This document shows positions 10,002 to 18,994 of a DNA stretch of 59,757 bases, in pieces. The stretch covers positions 10,642 to 70,398 of the forward strand of contig PQXE01000007.1 in NCBI GenBank assembly GCA_003194495.1, written 5' to 3'. A model generated the notes under the pieces. It saw only the letters and a program-made list of their open reading frames with translations, was not told the DNA's origin and ran no database searches. The number at the start of each line of letters is the position of its first letter. Position 1 is the stretch's first letter. The DNA comes from Deltaproteobacteria bacterium. Lineage in GTDB: Bacteria > Desulfobacterota > Dissulfuribacteria > Dissulfuribacterales > UBA3076. Made by a program: the position numbers and the translations under genes.

Positions 10002-11246
10002 TTAACTGTGGGCCCTTTTACCAGGAAGCCATGCATGTTTAATGTAGCAGAGTCCTATCTCCCGAGTTTGCCCTAAAACGACCAGAGTACATTCCATGGG
10101 ATCAAATAGACGCATTCCTTCCGGGTCCATGGCATGAGCGCGAATAAGATATTTTCCAGGCAACAATGGAAATCGCTTAAAATGTAAGGTAAAGCCAAAT
10201 GAGTTTGTACCAAGCTCGTTTGGCTGAAATCTATCTACCTCAGTTGATATCCCGTAGATTGGCGTACCGTCAGAGCGAAGCACACCAACTGCAACAACCG
10301 GAATTCGCTGATCCGGGGAATACGCGATGCCGCATACATACACATCTTTTCCATTGGTAACATTAGAAACATGATTCCTGTCCTGATCCTCCAGCCATAG
10401 CTCTTGTATCGCATATTTTTCATCCGCATTCTTTTCATGTGTCACGTTATGCGACTTGTACTCTTCGGCTTTACTGTTTTTTTCCTCAAAGTGGGCAAGG
10501 TATTCTCGAGTCACATCAGATGAATCTCCGTATAGACGGGGCTGTCCTCTGTGCAGCCAGAGGGCCTTGTGACACACTTTATTGATGTGATACATGCTAT
10601 GAGAACACAACATCAGTGTACCACCGTCAGACAGGTAGGATTCCATCCACTTTATGCATTTTTTTTGAAAGGATTCGTCGCCGACTGCCAAAACTTCGTC
10701 CGTGATGAGGATGTCCGGACGCAAGGCCGTAATAATGGCAAAACCCAACCTGATAAACATGCCTGATGAATAGTGTTTAATTTGCTTATCTATATGTTCA
10801 CCAATATCTGCAAAATCAATTATAGAAGAGATGTTGTCTGCAATATCCGATTTGGTCATGCCCATCAGTGCTGCTGTCAAATAGATATTTTCCCTCCCGG
10901 TATATTCCGGATGGAATCCGGCACCTAACTCCAATAGCGCACCAACCCTGCAGTTGATTTCCACCTTCCCGATTGAAGGCTTAATTACCCCGGCGACAAT
11001 TTTCAACAAGGTGGTTTTCCCCGCCCCGTTTTCCCCGATCAGGCCCAACGATTGTCCTGTATATATTTCAAGGTCAACGCCGCGCAAGGCTCTGAAACGC
11101 GCATAGTCGCCTCGCCCGGTCAGTAATGACCAGATAGTCTGCAGATGTCCTAGGCCGGTTGAAGCAACCGGGAAATCCTTGCCGACATTTTTTAGACATA
11201 CTAAAGGTGATTGCAAATTATCTGCGCTAAAGATTTCTTGGTCCAA
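10002..11246 (-). CDS. wzt: ABC transporter ATP-binding protein for O-antigen/polysaccharide export (Wzt)
   Basis: The ATPase half has Walker A LIGENGAGKTTLL, signature HYSSGMFIRLGFA, Walker B DILITDEVLAVGD and the switch histidine in LCSHSM. The C-terminal ~130 residues form a Wzt-type carbohydrate-binding beta domain (VAVGVLRSDGTPIYG, LLPGKYLIRAHAMD), which recognises the finished glycan's end. The open frame extends upstream to 11507, but that part overlaps the permease gene. I place the start at a TTG at 11246, just after AAGGCAAGGAA and 32 bases past the permease stop. It acts at the inner membrane with Wzm. Confidence 0.88.
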   Translation of the reverse strand: MDQEIFSADNLQSPLVCLKNVGKDFPVASTGLGHLQTIWSLLTGRGDYARFRALRGVDLEIYTGQSLGLIGENGAGKTTLLKIVAGVIKPSIGKVEINCRVGALLELGAGFHPEYTGRENIYLTAALMGMTKSDIADNISSIIDFADIGEHIDKQIKHYSSGMFIRLGFAIITALRPDILITDEVLAVGDESFQKKCIKWMESYLSDGGTLMLCSHSMYHINKVCHKALWLHRGQPRLYGDSSDVTREYLAHFEEKNSKAEEYKSHNVTHEKNADEKYAIQELWLEDQDRNHVSNVTNGKDVYVCGIAYSPDQRIPVVAVGVLRSDGTPIYGISTEVDRFQPNELGTNSFGFTLHFKRFPLLPGKYLIRAHAMDPEGMRLFDPMECTLVVLGQTREIGLCYIKHAWLPGKRAHS

Positions 11247-11277
11247 TTCCTTGCCTTTATTCTTAAATGAATGCGCA

Positions 11278-12081
11278 TTAGAGAAAGTCTTCAAAATGAG
11301 GTGAAAGCCTGTTAAAGAACAAGCGGGCGAGCAGAAAAAATACGACAGTTCCTGCAATTTCCGCAGCATCCACCAACCCGAATTGACAATTTTTATAGAG
11401 TAGCAGATCGCGTATGCGACCGGTAAAATAGGCCATTGGATTAAGCATGATAACCTGATGCATGGATGCGGGAACGAGACTGGCAGGATAGAGAATCGGA
11501 GTAGCATAAAACCAGATCATAAACACCGGAGAGAGATATTGTTCCGTGTCTTTTATCAGGACTTGCATTGCAGCTAACGCAAGCGCCAGGCCGAGAGTAA
11601 AGAGAAACTGTACGCCCAGAATAGAAATAACAAGCGGTAATGCCAATAAATTTATAGCTGAACCAAAAAGAACCAAAGCCAGCAAAACAAGTAAGAAGCC
11701 GCCCAAGTGAACTATATAGGTTGCCGTTACAGCAGAATACACTAGAAGCTCGTGCGGGAATGCCACCTTTTTGACCAAGTTCCCATTACTTTGTATTGAG
11801 AGCGTTCCCCGCTGAGTTCCTTCCTGAAAGGCCAGCCATGGCCATAAGGCAAGGGCTAGAAACACGGTGAAATTATATTCCACTAATGCAGGAAATTTTA
11901 TACGAAGTATGGTGGCAAACACAAAAGCATAGATTGCCAGCAATGCCAGCGGATTGAATATGATTGAAAATATGCCGCTTAAACTTCCGACATAGCGATT
12001 TCTGATCTCCCTTATGAGCAAATTCAGGAATAGCCATCGAAATCTCCAGAGTTCGGTTACTTTCATTTTTGATGATACCAC
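11278..12081 (-). CDS. wzm: ABC-2 type transporter permease for polysaccharide export (Wzm)
   Basis: A 267-residue inner-membrane permease with six hydrophobic segments and the ABC-2 features REIRNRYVGSLSG near the N-terminus (coupling region) and LNPMAYFTGRIRDLLLY before the last segments. Lying directly upstream of the Wzt gene, it forms the channel of a Wzm-Wzt exporter that moves a lipid-linked glycan across the inner membrane. The two genes are co-transcribed, with 31 bases between the permease stop and the proposed Wzt start. Confidence 0.88.
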   Translation of the reverse strand: MVSSKMKVTELWRFRWLFLNLLIREIRNRYVGSLSGIFSIIFNPLALLAIYAFVFATILRIKFPALVEYNFTVFLALALWPWLAFQEGTQRGTLSIQSNGNLVKKVAFPHELLVYSAVTATYIVHLGGFLLVLLALVLFGSAINLLALPLVISILGVQFLFTLGLALALAAMQVLIKDTEQYLSPVFMIWFYATPILYPASLVPASMHQVIMLNPMAYFTGRIRDLLLYKNCQFGLVDAAEIAGTVVFFLLARLFFNRLSPHFEDFL

Positions 12082-12191
12082 AAAAATGAATTCTGTTTAC
12101 AAGGCACAAGATGCAAGACTTGGATTTTTTGAGGAATGAAGCATAATCAAAGGTATGCTGAAAGATGAGGCAAGGCTGCAAATGAGGTTTT

Positions 12192-13085
12192 TCAAGGGTT
12201 TTTTTCCATATTTATAGGCTTCCACTCCGGATCAATGTACTCTACGCCCCATTTGTTTTCCAGCTTGCGGCACAGCTTGGCCTGGGCCGATGCCCTGCGA
12301 TCCTGTTTCGCTTTTTCCCATGCAGCATCAGCCACCTGCTCATAGGGATCAAGGACCGGCTCCCTCCTGTCTTTCACAAGATAGATAACAAAAAAGGCCT
12401 GGTCCATACGAACGATGTCACTGATTTGGCCTACAGCCAATGCGCGTAAGGTTTGCTCAAGCTCCGGCGGGTCGATTTTTTCCATGGGAATGAATCCCAG
12501 TTCGCCACCGCGGTCACGGCTGAAGCTGTCATCGGAATACATGCGTGCCACATCCCCAAAAGTCGTTCCCTTATTAAGGGCCTGTCTGGCTGATTCAATC
12601 CGGGCAAGGGCAGATGCCACATCGCCATTCTTTATCAGGGCCTTTATCTGAAAGACGCGTAACATAAGAGGCGTTGAAAAGACTTCAGTGTGCTTTTCAT
12701 AAAAAGTTCGGACATCCGCCTCTGTAAGGGGAGGAAATTCGGGAAGAAGGTATTTCAGCACTCGACGGATATAGAGTTCCATTCCCCCTTGGTCTTCCGT
12801 TGGCTTTGGAATATTACGATCTTGTCCTTCCAGGACAAGCAGACGGCGCCGGATCATTTCTTCGAGGATTTTTTCAGGTCCGCACGGGATCTGAAGATGG
12901 CCATAGAAATTGGGCGACCCCTTGGCAAAACTCACAAGTTCCTGAAGTGTAATTACATGATCATGAACACGCGCAAGTGAGCGATCTTCATTCATACTAA
13001 TGATCCCGGTCCCGGCATAGATCGGCTGAGCGGATAAGCACAGCATGGCCGAGACCAAAACCGATATGTATAATCTTCTGTTCAT
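12192..13085 (-). CDS. Secreted parvulin-type peptidyl-prolyl isomerase (SurA/PpiC-like)
   Basis: A 297-residue periplasmic chaperone/isomerase. A signal peptide covers about residues 1-24, ending in PIYAG. A SurA-like N-terminal region follows (LEEMIRRRLLVLEGQ), then a parvulin domain at about residues 140-250 with FGDVARMYSDDSFSRDRGGELGFIP in outline and a closing FFVIYLVKDRRE strand. It would help exported or outer-membrane proteins fold. It sits 41 bases downstream of the FG-GAP lipoprotein gene, probably in one operon, and between glycan-export and secreted-protein genes. Confidence 0.85.
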   Translation of the reverse strand: MNRRLYISVLVSAMLCLSAQPIYAGTGIISMNEDRSLARVHDHVITLQELVSFAKGSPNFYGHLQIPCGPEKILEEMIRRRLLVLEGQDRNIPKPTEDQGGMELYIRRVLKYLLPEFPPLTEADVRTFYEKHTEVFSTPLMLRVFQIKALIKNGDVASALARIESARQALNKGTTFGDVARMYSDDSFSRDRGGELGFIPMEKIDPPELEQTLRALAVGQISDIVRMDQAFFVIYLVKDRREPVLDPYEQVADAAWEKAKQDRRASAQAKLCRKLENKWGVEYIDPEWKPINMEKNP

Positions 13086-13126
13086 AAGGTCTTGATATAT
13101 ATTTTCTAAATCATGATCCGGTTTTA

Positions 13127-14359
13127 TCAGTCATACAGTGGACCATAATGTATTCCCATTGTAGAACCGGCCGAGTTCACGAACAGAAGATCAAGATAGC
13201 CGTCCCGGTCAATATCTACAAACTGGAGATTCCGTGGAAGGCTTCCGGCAGTGAGCTGTTTTAAGTTCCATTTGCCCTCGCCGGACAGGGCGGCAACATA
13301 GTTCCTGCCCTCCTCTCCAAGCCCGACCATTGCCGGGTGATTTTCCCCGGCGCTTACAGCGGCAATCCCGCTGTACCCCCACACCGGCGCAGGGATCATA
13401 TCAGTACCAGCCACTCCGCCTTTGCCGTCACCGTACAGCAGCAATGCAGCCTTGCCTGTTTCCAGAGGAGCTATCGCATCGAGGTTTCCATCTCCGTCCA
13501 GATCAGCGGTAACTACAGTCCTTGGAGCGTCATTTCTTTTCTTCGGTTTGAGACGAAGATAACGCTTTTCAAAAATCCGATCTCCCCTGTTCATGGCCAC
13601 ACAGATGGAACCTATATCCCACTCCGCCCAGAGAATGTCCTGGCGGCCGTCTCCGTCCCAGTCAGCCATGTGCACATACATTGGAGTAGGAGCTGCCTGC
13701 AGTTGTTGGATCTTAAACCGGAACGGTTCCTCAAGGCCCCACAATACATAAACTTTGTCCCCGCTGTATGGTCCAAGGACCACATCCAGGCGTCCGTCAT
13801 TATCCAGATCCGACACGGCGATGCTCACAGGACCAAAGGGCACCTTAAACTCAGCCTTTTTTTCCAGTCCCCCCGGTTTGTTTTCCCAGTACTGGACCTC
13901 CTTCGTTCCTTCGCCTGCCACAATCAGGTCAGGACGTCCGTCGCAATTCCAATCTACCGACCGGGCCATGCCGGGATGATAGCCTACCTCGGTCTCAGGA
14001 TACATCGGCCCCGGCTCAAAAACCCGATCCTCGCGGCCCCGGTAAATGCGGAGGTCACCGGCCCCGTGGCCAATAACTGCAAGATCGGTGTATCCATCGC
14101 AGTCAAAATCGGCAGCAGTCACACTATAAGGAACCCGCCCTGTATCCAGCCTCACATGGGACGTAAGACCCTTGCCTTGCTTACATGTTCGCAAGTCCGA
14201 CCCGGGGGAAGAGGATGTCTCGATCCTCGCGCACCCTGAAAGGGTCAAGATGATCCCAAGACAAAATATGCAAACCTTCCAATACCACTTTTGCACTTCC
14301 ACTCTACCCAAGTTTTCCATAAAAGCCATTCCTCTACTGATCTGAGTGGATTTTTCCAA
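13127..14359 (-). CDS. Lipoprotein with FG-GAP/VCBS calcium-binding beta-propeller repeats
   Basis: Protein of up to 410 residues. After an N-terminal extension comes a lipoprotein signal, FCLGIILTLSGCARI, with the lipobox cysteine near residue 43; the true start may be an internal ATG a few codons before the hydrophobic stretch. At least six FG-GAP repeats follow, recognisable by DxDxDG loops: DFDCDGYTDL, DWNCDGRPDL, DLDNDGRLDV, DWDGDGRQDI, DLDGDGNLDA and DIDRDGYLDL. They should fold as a calcium-binding propeller on the membrane or cell surface. Its ligand is unknown. It is followed closely by the parvulin gene. Confidence 0.82.
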   Translation of the reverse strand: MEKSTQISRGMAFMENLGRVEVQKWYWKVCIFCLGIILTLSGCARIETSSSPGSDLRTCKQGKGLTSHVRLDTGRVPYSVTAADFDCDGYTDLAVIGHGAGDLRIYRGREDRVFEPGPMYPETEVGYHPGMARSVDWNCDGRPDLIVAGEGTKEVQYWENKPGGLEKKAEFKVPFGPVSIAVSDLDNDGRLDVVLGPYSGDKVYVLWGLEEPFRFKIQQLQAAPTPMYVHMADWDGDGRQDILWAEWDIGSICVAMNRGDRIFEKRYLRLKPKKRNDAPRTVVTADLDGDGNLDAIAPLETGKAALLLYGDGKGGVAGTDMIPAPVWGYSGIAAVSAGENHPAMVGLGEEGRNYVAALSGEGKWNLKQLTAGSLPRNLQFVDIDRDGYLDLLFVNSAGSTMGIHYGPLYD

Positions 14360-14507
14360 TTGACCACATTAACGATATGGCATCTGTCCGTCAATAGCCT
14401 GTCTGCTGCAACCAGACCTCTGATAGCCCAAAAAAGGAATCTTCATGGCCCGTAGATATGTGAACAGGATATACCTGGATGGATGAATAAATAAAAAATG
14501 GAAATAG

Positions 14508-14542
14508 CAAAAAAAGAGGCGGGAATATTTCCGCCTCTTTTT
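14508..14542 (-). terminator. Rho-independent terminator after the secreted-protein gene
   Basis: AAAAAGAGGCGG, a short loop, then CCGCCTCTTTTT form a strong G+C stem with flanking A and T tracts. Read on the minus strand, it lies about 65 bases past the stop of the 14607-15485 gene and ends in a T run. It could also work in the other direction, but no forward gene ends here. The rest of 14360-14606 shows nothing else. Confidence 0.85.
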
Positions 14543-14606
14543 ACATCTTCTTACTTCTCAGCCGGCCGGATGAATCACCAGACCGGCATAAGCATCGTTT
14601 GACCTG

Positions 14607-15485
14607 TTATTTCTCGCCAGCCAGCATAGTTTGCACAGCGCCGATTGAGTCGCTGTTAACGTAGCTGAAGACAAACATGTCATTGATCTCCCCACCCCCA
14701 CAAGTAGCCGGCGGAACATCAAAGCGGATGAAACCATCCACAAAGTCCGCTGGCGTGCCAGGGATGATCGATGGATCCATTAGGTTGAGCTCCTGGTTCT
14801 CGAGCTCGAAGTTGACAGACTTCCGTTCTTCATCGTCATTGAACATATTTACAGTATAAATGCCTTCGACATTACAAACCGACCAGAGTACTACGGTCGT
14901 GCTGGCACTGTATGCCGGATCGGTCCAGTAACGAATGTCAAGGGTATTCCCAGGGGCGCTACCATATGACAATCCTATGATATCCGCCGCGCCCAAATGT
15001 TCGAGATCTATCATTCCTGGATTATAGTCCGCTCCATTCAGAGGCACTACTGGAATAACGATCGCGTCTTTACCGGCCACGTCTACCATGAAGGAATTGG
15101 CAACGATGTCAGCAGTACCGGTCGGCATAGGCATAATAGCGGAGGTGCCGGATGTAAAGACAAGATAACCGTCCACACCCTCAAGGCCTACACCAGACTC
15201 TGTCTTCCATGAAAAGCCCTGATAATCATTGGCGGTCATTTCGAACATGCCGTCTGTGATATGCGTGCTGTTGTTGTCAAAGAACGTCCAGTAGACGTCG
15301 CAACCTAATTGATTAATGCACGAAATACCAACCACAGTATCCACATTTGCGCCATCATGATAAGCCTTGGGCACAAGCTGTCCTGTCTCATAGCAACCCA
15401 ACTCAACCGCGCCGGCCTGGCCGGCCATAAACATCATGGCTATAGCAATGACCAAGCCACTTCCCCATTTTGCAATCTTTTTCAC
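14607..15485 (-). CDS. Secreted protein of unknown function
   Basis: A 292-residue protein with a clear signal peptide (MKKIAKWGSGLVIAIAMMFM then AGQAGA/VE). The mature part is acidic, rich in G, N, T and aromatic residues, and has a few cysteines (GCYETG, SCINQLGCDVYW, PPATCGGGE), as expected of a beta-rich extracellular protein. No known domain was recognised. There is no sorting tail at the C-terminus, so it is not an obvious exosortase substrate. The start is GTG after GGGAGGAATAAGAC. It is monocistronic, with a strong terminator downstream. Confidence 0.7.
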   Translation of the reverse strand: MKKIAKWGSGLVIAIAMMFMAGQAGAVELGCYETGQLVPKAYHDGANVDTVVGISCINQLGCDVYWTFFDNNSTHITDGMFEMTANDYQGFSWKTESGVGLEGVDGYLVFTSGTSAIMPMPTGTADIVANSFMVDVAGKDAIVIPVVPLNGADYNPGMIDLEHLGAADIIGLSYGSAPGNTLDIRYWTDPAYSASTTVVLWSVCNVEGIYTVNMFNDDEERKSVNFELENQELNLMDPSIIPGTPADFVDGFIRFDVPPATCGGGEINDMFVFSYVNSDSIGAVQTMLAGEK

Positions 15486-15577
15486 GTCTTATTCCTCCCT
15501 TTTGTAATTAAATTAAATGATTGACTGAAATACCTTCATTAAATTCAAATATCTATTTGTTTAAGTCACCTCCTTTA

Positions 15578-16015
15578 TTATTCTTTTTTGCCTGATCCAA
15601 TATTCAGGCTATTTTTTTGATGGTGATACCACTCGCCATCCATCAATTTCCAACTATCTACTGTCTCCGTATTAAATGCATTGCGGGATCCGAATGCGGG
15701 AATAATGTAGCTCAATTTTACCTTGACGGTCGCCTTTTCGCCATTAATATCCGTGTCCGTTACCTCAGCCGACTTATAGACAAGGCCTCCGTGACTTCTG
15801 ACATAGGCGCTGACCGGCTGTTTGCCCGTTTTTGACACTTCTTCTAGCTTATAGCATGTGATCGAGTCACCGGCAACCCTGGCCGCCCAAAATTCTTCAG
15901 CCCTAGGCAAAAGCTTCTCCTCTGGTGATTTGATTTGCAGGCCCGCACATGAGGACAAAACAGCCATAAAAATAATGAGGCAGACAGTTATTGCCGCTTT
16001 GTGAATAGATACCAT
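15578..16015 (-). CDS. Small lipoprotein, function unknown
   Basis: A 145-residue protein with signal sequence and lipobox (IFMAVLSSCAGLQ). The rest resembles the NTF2-like or 'lumazine-binding-like' small lipoproteins that carry a curved sheet (EEFWAARVAGD, ATVKVKLSYIIP, DSWKLMDGEWYHH), but this is a fold guess only. It is encoded between a CAP-domain secreted protein and the unknown secreted protein, all on the minus strand, which suggests a cell-envelope role. Confidence 0.65.
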   Translation of the reverse strand: MVSIHKAAITVCLIIFMAVLSSCAGLQIKSPEEKLLPRAEEFWAARVAGDSITCYKLEEVSKTGKQPVSAYVRSHGGLVYKSAEVTDTDINGEKATVKVKLSYIIPAFGSRNAFNTETVDSWKLMDGEWYHHQKNSLNIGSGKKE

Positions 16016-16065
16016 TACGACCCTATAATACTATCGACATTTTTCAATCTATACTTAAACTTAAT

Positions 16066-17010
16066 TTAAAAGTTTTCTCTGAAAGTTCTGTAATTATAAT
16101 CTCCGTACAGAACACCATCGTCTCTGGTAACATCGTCCAGCCGTGCTGTATGTGGCAAAACCCTGTCATCTACCTGCAGCACCCATCTCCCTAAGGGGCG
16201 CTGAATGCAGTACCTGCCCCGAGCTTCCGTAACAGCCAGGATCTCACCATTACGAATGGCTATCTCCTTTTCGGGCAAGTCTTCACCCGGGTCGTAGATA
16301 CCATTATAATTACCGTCACTAAACAGCCGCCCGCATTGAACCCAAGTTTCCACACCCGGTCCATCAGGTCTCACCAAGAGAACACAGAGAAGGTAAGCAC
16401 GCATCTGCTCTTCACCTATTGTTAACTCCCCGCATGAAAGAGAAATCCCAACTTCCACAACCCTGTCATTGAGCAAGGTCGGTTCTTCTTCAGTCAAGCG
16501 CTGGATAAGGGAATCCCGCAGAAGGGCATCCATCAGCATTTGGGCGGCCTCGCATGGATCCAGGAAACTAATAAAGGCCAAGGCACCCAGTTCCTCTTTC
16601 ACGACTCGTGCACTATAGCCTGCACTAATAACCCGATCCTCAGAGGTAAGGCCCTCGGGTGTTACATGCGAAAAATAACCACGCTGCAACATATCCTCAC
16701 AGTGCAGCCTGGCAACTTCGTTCAGAAACGTATTCGGAGCCAGCGGCCACAGGCCCTGGTCCCACTGTGCAGCCGTTTCTTCCGGTACTACCTCTGCCCT
16801 GAGCTGCACCGAATCCAGGCCCAATCGTTCCGCCTCCGCCCAGGGATTACTGCGTGCCAGGTTCAGCCTGGCCAGTATCTCGGATTCTGCATCCTGAATC
16901 GGGTCTATTCCTTGTTCGCCATCATCTTCTGCGAATACCGGGAAGACACAACAAACAAGTACCACGAGACCAATTATAAAAATATATTTTGTGATTTTTG
17001 TGAATTTCAT
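16066..17010 (-). CDS. Secreted CAP (SCP/PR-1) domain protein with C-terminal Cna-B-like domain
   Basis: A 314-residue exported protein. The signal peptide is about residues 1-27 (GLVVLVCCVFPVFA). The CAP domain covers about residues 40-215, with LARSNPWAEA, LNEVARLHCEDMLQRGYFSH (the conserved histidine and acid pair) and SEDRVISAGY. After it, GRLFSDGNYNGIYDPGED and EIAIRNGEILAVTEARGRY look like an SdrD/Cna-B type beta domain with a calcium-like DxNxNG loop. Bacterial CAP proteins are extracellular; their activity is generally undefined. It is preceded by a heptamer array (17090-17128). Confidence 0.75.
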   Translation of the reverse strand: MKFTKITKYIFIIGLVVLVCCVFPVFAEDDGEQGIDPIQDAESEILARLNLARSNPWAEAERLGLDSVQLRAEVVPEETAAQWDQGLWPLAPNTFLNEVARLHCEDMLQRGYFSHVTPEGLTSEDRVISAGYSARVVKEELGALAFISFLDPCEAAQMLMDALLRDSLIQRLTEEEPTLLNDRVVEVGISLSCGELTIGEEQMRAYLLCVLLVRPDGPGVETWVQCGRLFSDGNYNGIYDPGEDLPEKEIAIRNGEILAVTEARGRYCIQRPLGRWVLQVDDRVLPHTARLDDVTRDDGVLYGDYNYRTFRENF

Positions 17011-17089
17011 CCCAACCCTCTAAATTGTAAGCAAACAATATGCCAAACATAATTCCGCTGAAAAAACCTAATCTGCGGCGTTGTATAAG

Positions 17090-17128
17090 AGCTGAAAGCT
17101 AATCGCTAATGGCTAGCTAATCGCTCAA
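17090..17128. repeat. Heptamer array, single-sided
   Basis: Degenerate 7-bp words AGCTAAT, CGCTAAT, GGCTAGC followed by CTAATCGCTCAAC, the same word family and right-hand tail as the elements at 19633-19723, 40615-40706 and 58249-58408. No matching inverted left arm is visible, so this is a half element. It lies between the CAP-protein start and the coiled-coil gene end. Confidence 0.55.
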
Positions 17129-17153
17129 CTAGTAGTGAGCAAACATCTGAAAG

Positions 17154-17648
17154 TCAGAGGAGATTATAATTCCTTAATATGGATGCCAGCTTGGGGTCGT
17201 CTTTGGCACGGTCCTGAAGGGCATTGATGAGTTGCGCCAAGCTGCCCTTGCACTCGATCCTGGCCACCGATTCATCTACTGCCTTCCTGATTATCGTACG
17301 GCGGTCCCAAAAAGCGAATCCTATGGTAGTAACGGTTATGGCGGCAAATATGGATGCCAATATCCACATAAAATTCATCATTTGCTCGAAACGTTTGTCG
17401 ACCTGCTCGAAACGTTTGTCGACCTGCTCGAAACGTTTGTCAACTTGCTCGAAGCGTTTGTTCATATCCTGCCGCAACTCTTCAAAACGCCTGTCAGTGG
17501 CCTTCATGAAGGTTTCAAGGGTCGCCTCCAACCGGACCAGACGCTCACGGTCCGCCTGAGTAAATCCGGAAGGCCCCGCTGACCAGGCAAGATCTGATAA
17601 CCCCATTATTGACAACATGACGATGATAGTCAAAAAACGGCGGTACAT
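17154..17648 (-). CDS. Exported/membrane coiled-coil protein with 7-residue repeats
   Basis: A 164-residue protein. It has an N-terminal signal-like hydrophobic stretch, then a heptad coiled coil containing four near-perfect copies of the 7-residue unit KRFEQVD (about residues 66-92; 21-bp tandem repeats at DNA level). A membrane segment (WILASIFAAITVTTIGFAFW) and a charged tail follow. It belongs to the same architecture class as the two proteins encoded at 17721-18122 and 19802-20236: signal, ligand-like helix, TM, tail. Function unknown. The near-identical 21-bp units make the repeat number likely to vary between strains. Confidence 0.6.
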   Translation of the reverse strand: MYRRFLTIIVMLSIMGLSDLAWSAGPSGFTQADRERLVRLEATLETFMKATDRRFEELRQDMNKRFEQVDKRFEQVDKRFEQVDKRFEQMMNFMWILASIFAAITVTTIGFAFWDRRTIIRKAVDESVARIECKGSLAQLINALQDRAKDDPKLASILRNYNLL

Positions 17649-17720
17649 AATGACACCTCGCTCAAAGCGAAAAAACTGACTGTCTCAAAAAAATCAAGCC
17701 ACCAATGGTAGATGCTTTGC

Positions 17721-18122
17721 TTACAGGACCCCTTTGGGTGGAAGAAGCTTTTCAATAAGATTCTTGAGGAAAGCAAGTTCATCTTTATGTGCGCCAAGGG
17801 TGGCTTCCAAGCGTGTCTGCCTTCTTTGCATCTGCCACTGCATCCGCAGGACAAAGCCTAAAATCACCAGGGAAATAGCGATAAAAAACCCAAACATCCA
17901 CTGTAGCATGTCAAATCGTTTGTCCATGGCTTGAAAGCGGCCGTTCATTTCGGCACGGAGATCATCTATTCGCTTATTAAGGGCCTTTTGACCCTCTTCA
18001 AGCCGGGTAAGCCTTTCGACGATTTCTCGGTCGGTTATCCTGGGGGCCTTTTCAACTGCAGCAGTCACCACAGGAACTAACAAAATAGCCATTAAACCAG
18101 CAAGAATAATCAACTTTCGCAT
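17721..18122 (-). CDS. Small coiled-coil membrane protein, paralog 1
   Basis: A 133-residue protein: a signal-like segment (residues ~1-22), a charged helix starting PRITDREIVERLTRLEEGQK, an 11-residue-type repeat (DDLRAEMNGRF), a membrane segment (MFGFFIAISLVILGFVL) and a basic-to-amphipathic tail ending LIEKLLPPKGVL. It is nearly identical to the protein from 19802-20236, including about 50 bases of upstream DNA, so the two come from a recent duplication. They bracket the exosortase genes. Function not known. Confidence 0.6.
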   Translation of the reverse strand: MRKLIILAGLMAILLVPVVTAAVEKAPRITDREIVERLTRLEEGQKALNKRIDDLRAEMNGRFQAMDKRFDMLQWMFGFFIAISLVILGFVLRMQWQMQRRQTRLEATLGAHKDELAFLKNLIEKLLPPKGVL

Positions 18123-18448
18123 AATTCAATCATAAAGCACAAACTGATTTTGTCAATTCAGGAAAATGATTAAACTGTAAAAATAAATTTTACCGCAAAG
18201 GAGCGAAGGACGCTAAGGGTTTTTTGGGAGTGCAAGTCAATTGTGATCGCCGACACCCGGCGGTCACAATGTTTTTCTTGGCGTGCTTTGCGTCTTGAGC
18301 GTAGCGGGCGGTTGTATTCGTTTTCTGGGATGGGGAATACAATTATGAAGTGGATGAACAAGCCTGCCCTGGGCATGATTTGGTCAAATCTGTCCTTTTT
18401 GGAATAAATTGGTCAAATTTAGCCAGGCTGCGTCATACAGTCTGTTTT
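18123..18448. other. Intergenic stretch with a hairpin
   Basis: No gene was recognised in this 326-base gap. It contains a hairpin at 18240-18270 (ATTGTGATCGCCG, loop ACACC, CGGCGGTCACAAT), set inside a longer imperfect inverted pair built from 'CAAAGGAGCGAAGGACGC'-type words. This looks like a dispersed repeat. The hairpin is followed by GTTTTTC on the plus strand, but no plus-strand gene ends there. Confidence 0.5.
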
Positions 18449-18994
18449 TTACTTCCTGAATCTTAAAAAGATATAAATGCCGATAAAAAACGGTCCAAAT
18501 CTTATGACCATAAGGTCTGTAAAACTCCAGAGGAATTGATAGAAAGCAAGTTTTACTTTATTCATGGGCTCAAGGCCCTTATGCATAAACATCTCCGTCA
18601 GGCCTTTCGCCTCTAAGGAAAATACATAGAGTACATGGACAAAGAGCAGGATCAAAACGGCTTCAAGATATGCACATTTTTTTCTCTTGATAAACAGGTG
18701 GAGGGCCGCCATTATGGCAAGAGTAATTGGGACATTAAAGGTATAATTAGAGGTCTTTACAGAAGTATGTGCTTTTATTTCTCCACGATAGGCTAGTTTG
18801 CTAAAGGTAACCTCTATTATGTCGCCTTTTCTGGTAATGGATTCAAGCATCACATCCTTTATAGGCATAATCATATTTGATACTGAATGTGTTATTGCAT
18901 AACCGTAGTAACCTTTGATGTTTATCCAAAGGATTAAAAATATCAGGTATGCACCAATAAAAATAAGGACGACCTTAATGGCCTTCTTTTGCAT
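18449..18994 (-). CDS. Exosortase-associated membrane protein
   Basis: A 181-residue protein from the internal ATG at 18994. It has an N-terminal membrane segment (VVLIFIGAYLIFLILW), an extracytoplasmic domain of about 65 residues, then three more hydrophobic segments. It overlaps the end of the exosortase gene by 20 bases, so the two are coupled. This matches the small membrane protein that accompanies exosortase H (XrtH) in other genomes. It probably supports sorting or the substrate pathway; no enzymatic motif was seen. Confidence 0.65.
   Translation of the reverse strand: MQKKAIKVVLIFIGAYLIFLILWINIKGYYGYAITHSVSNMIMPIKDVMLESITRKGDIIEVTFSKLAYRGEIKAHTSVKTSNYTFNVPITLAIMAALHLFIKRKKCAYLEAVLILLFVHVLYVFSLEAKGLTEMFMHKGLEPMNKVKLAFYQFLWSFTDLMVIRFGPFFIGIYIFLRFRK

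Noticed and set aside
11247..11507. Upstream 87 codons of the Wzt frame
   Set aside because: They overlap the Wzm coding sequence in another frame and do not look like ATPase sequence.
13337..14239. 300-codon forward open frame
   Set aside because: It is antisense to the FG-GAP lipoprotein; its composition reflects the repeats on the other strand.
16540..17052. 170-codon forward open frame
   Set aside because: It is a shadow of the CAP-domain gene with no ribosome site or family likeness.
17388..17455. 21-bp tandem repeats as a CRISPR-like or regulatory array
   Set aside because: They encode a perfect KRFEQVD coiled-coil repeat in frame, with no spacers.
18240..18270. Hairpin plus T run as a terminator
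   Set aside because: The T run is on the plus strand, where no gene ends; in the minus direction there is no T run.
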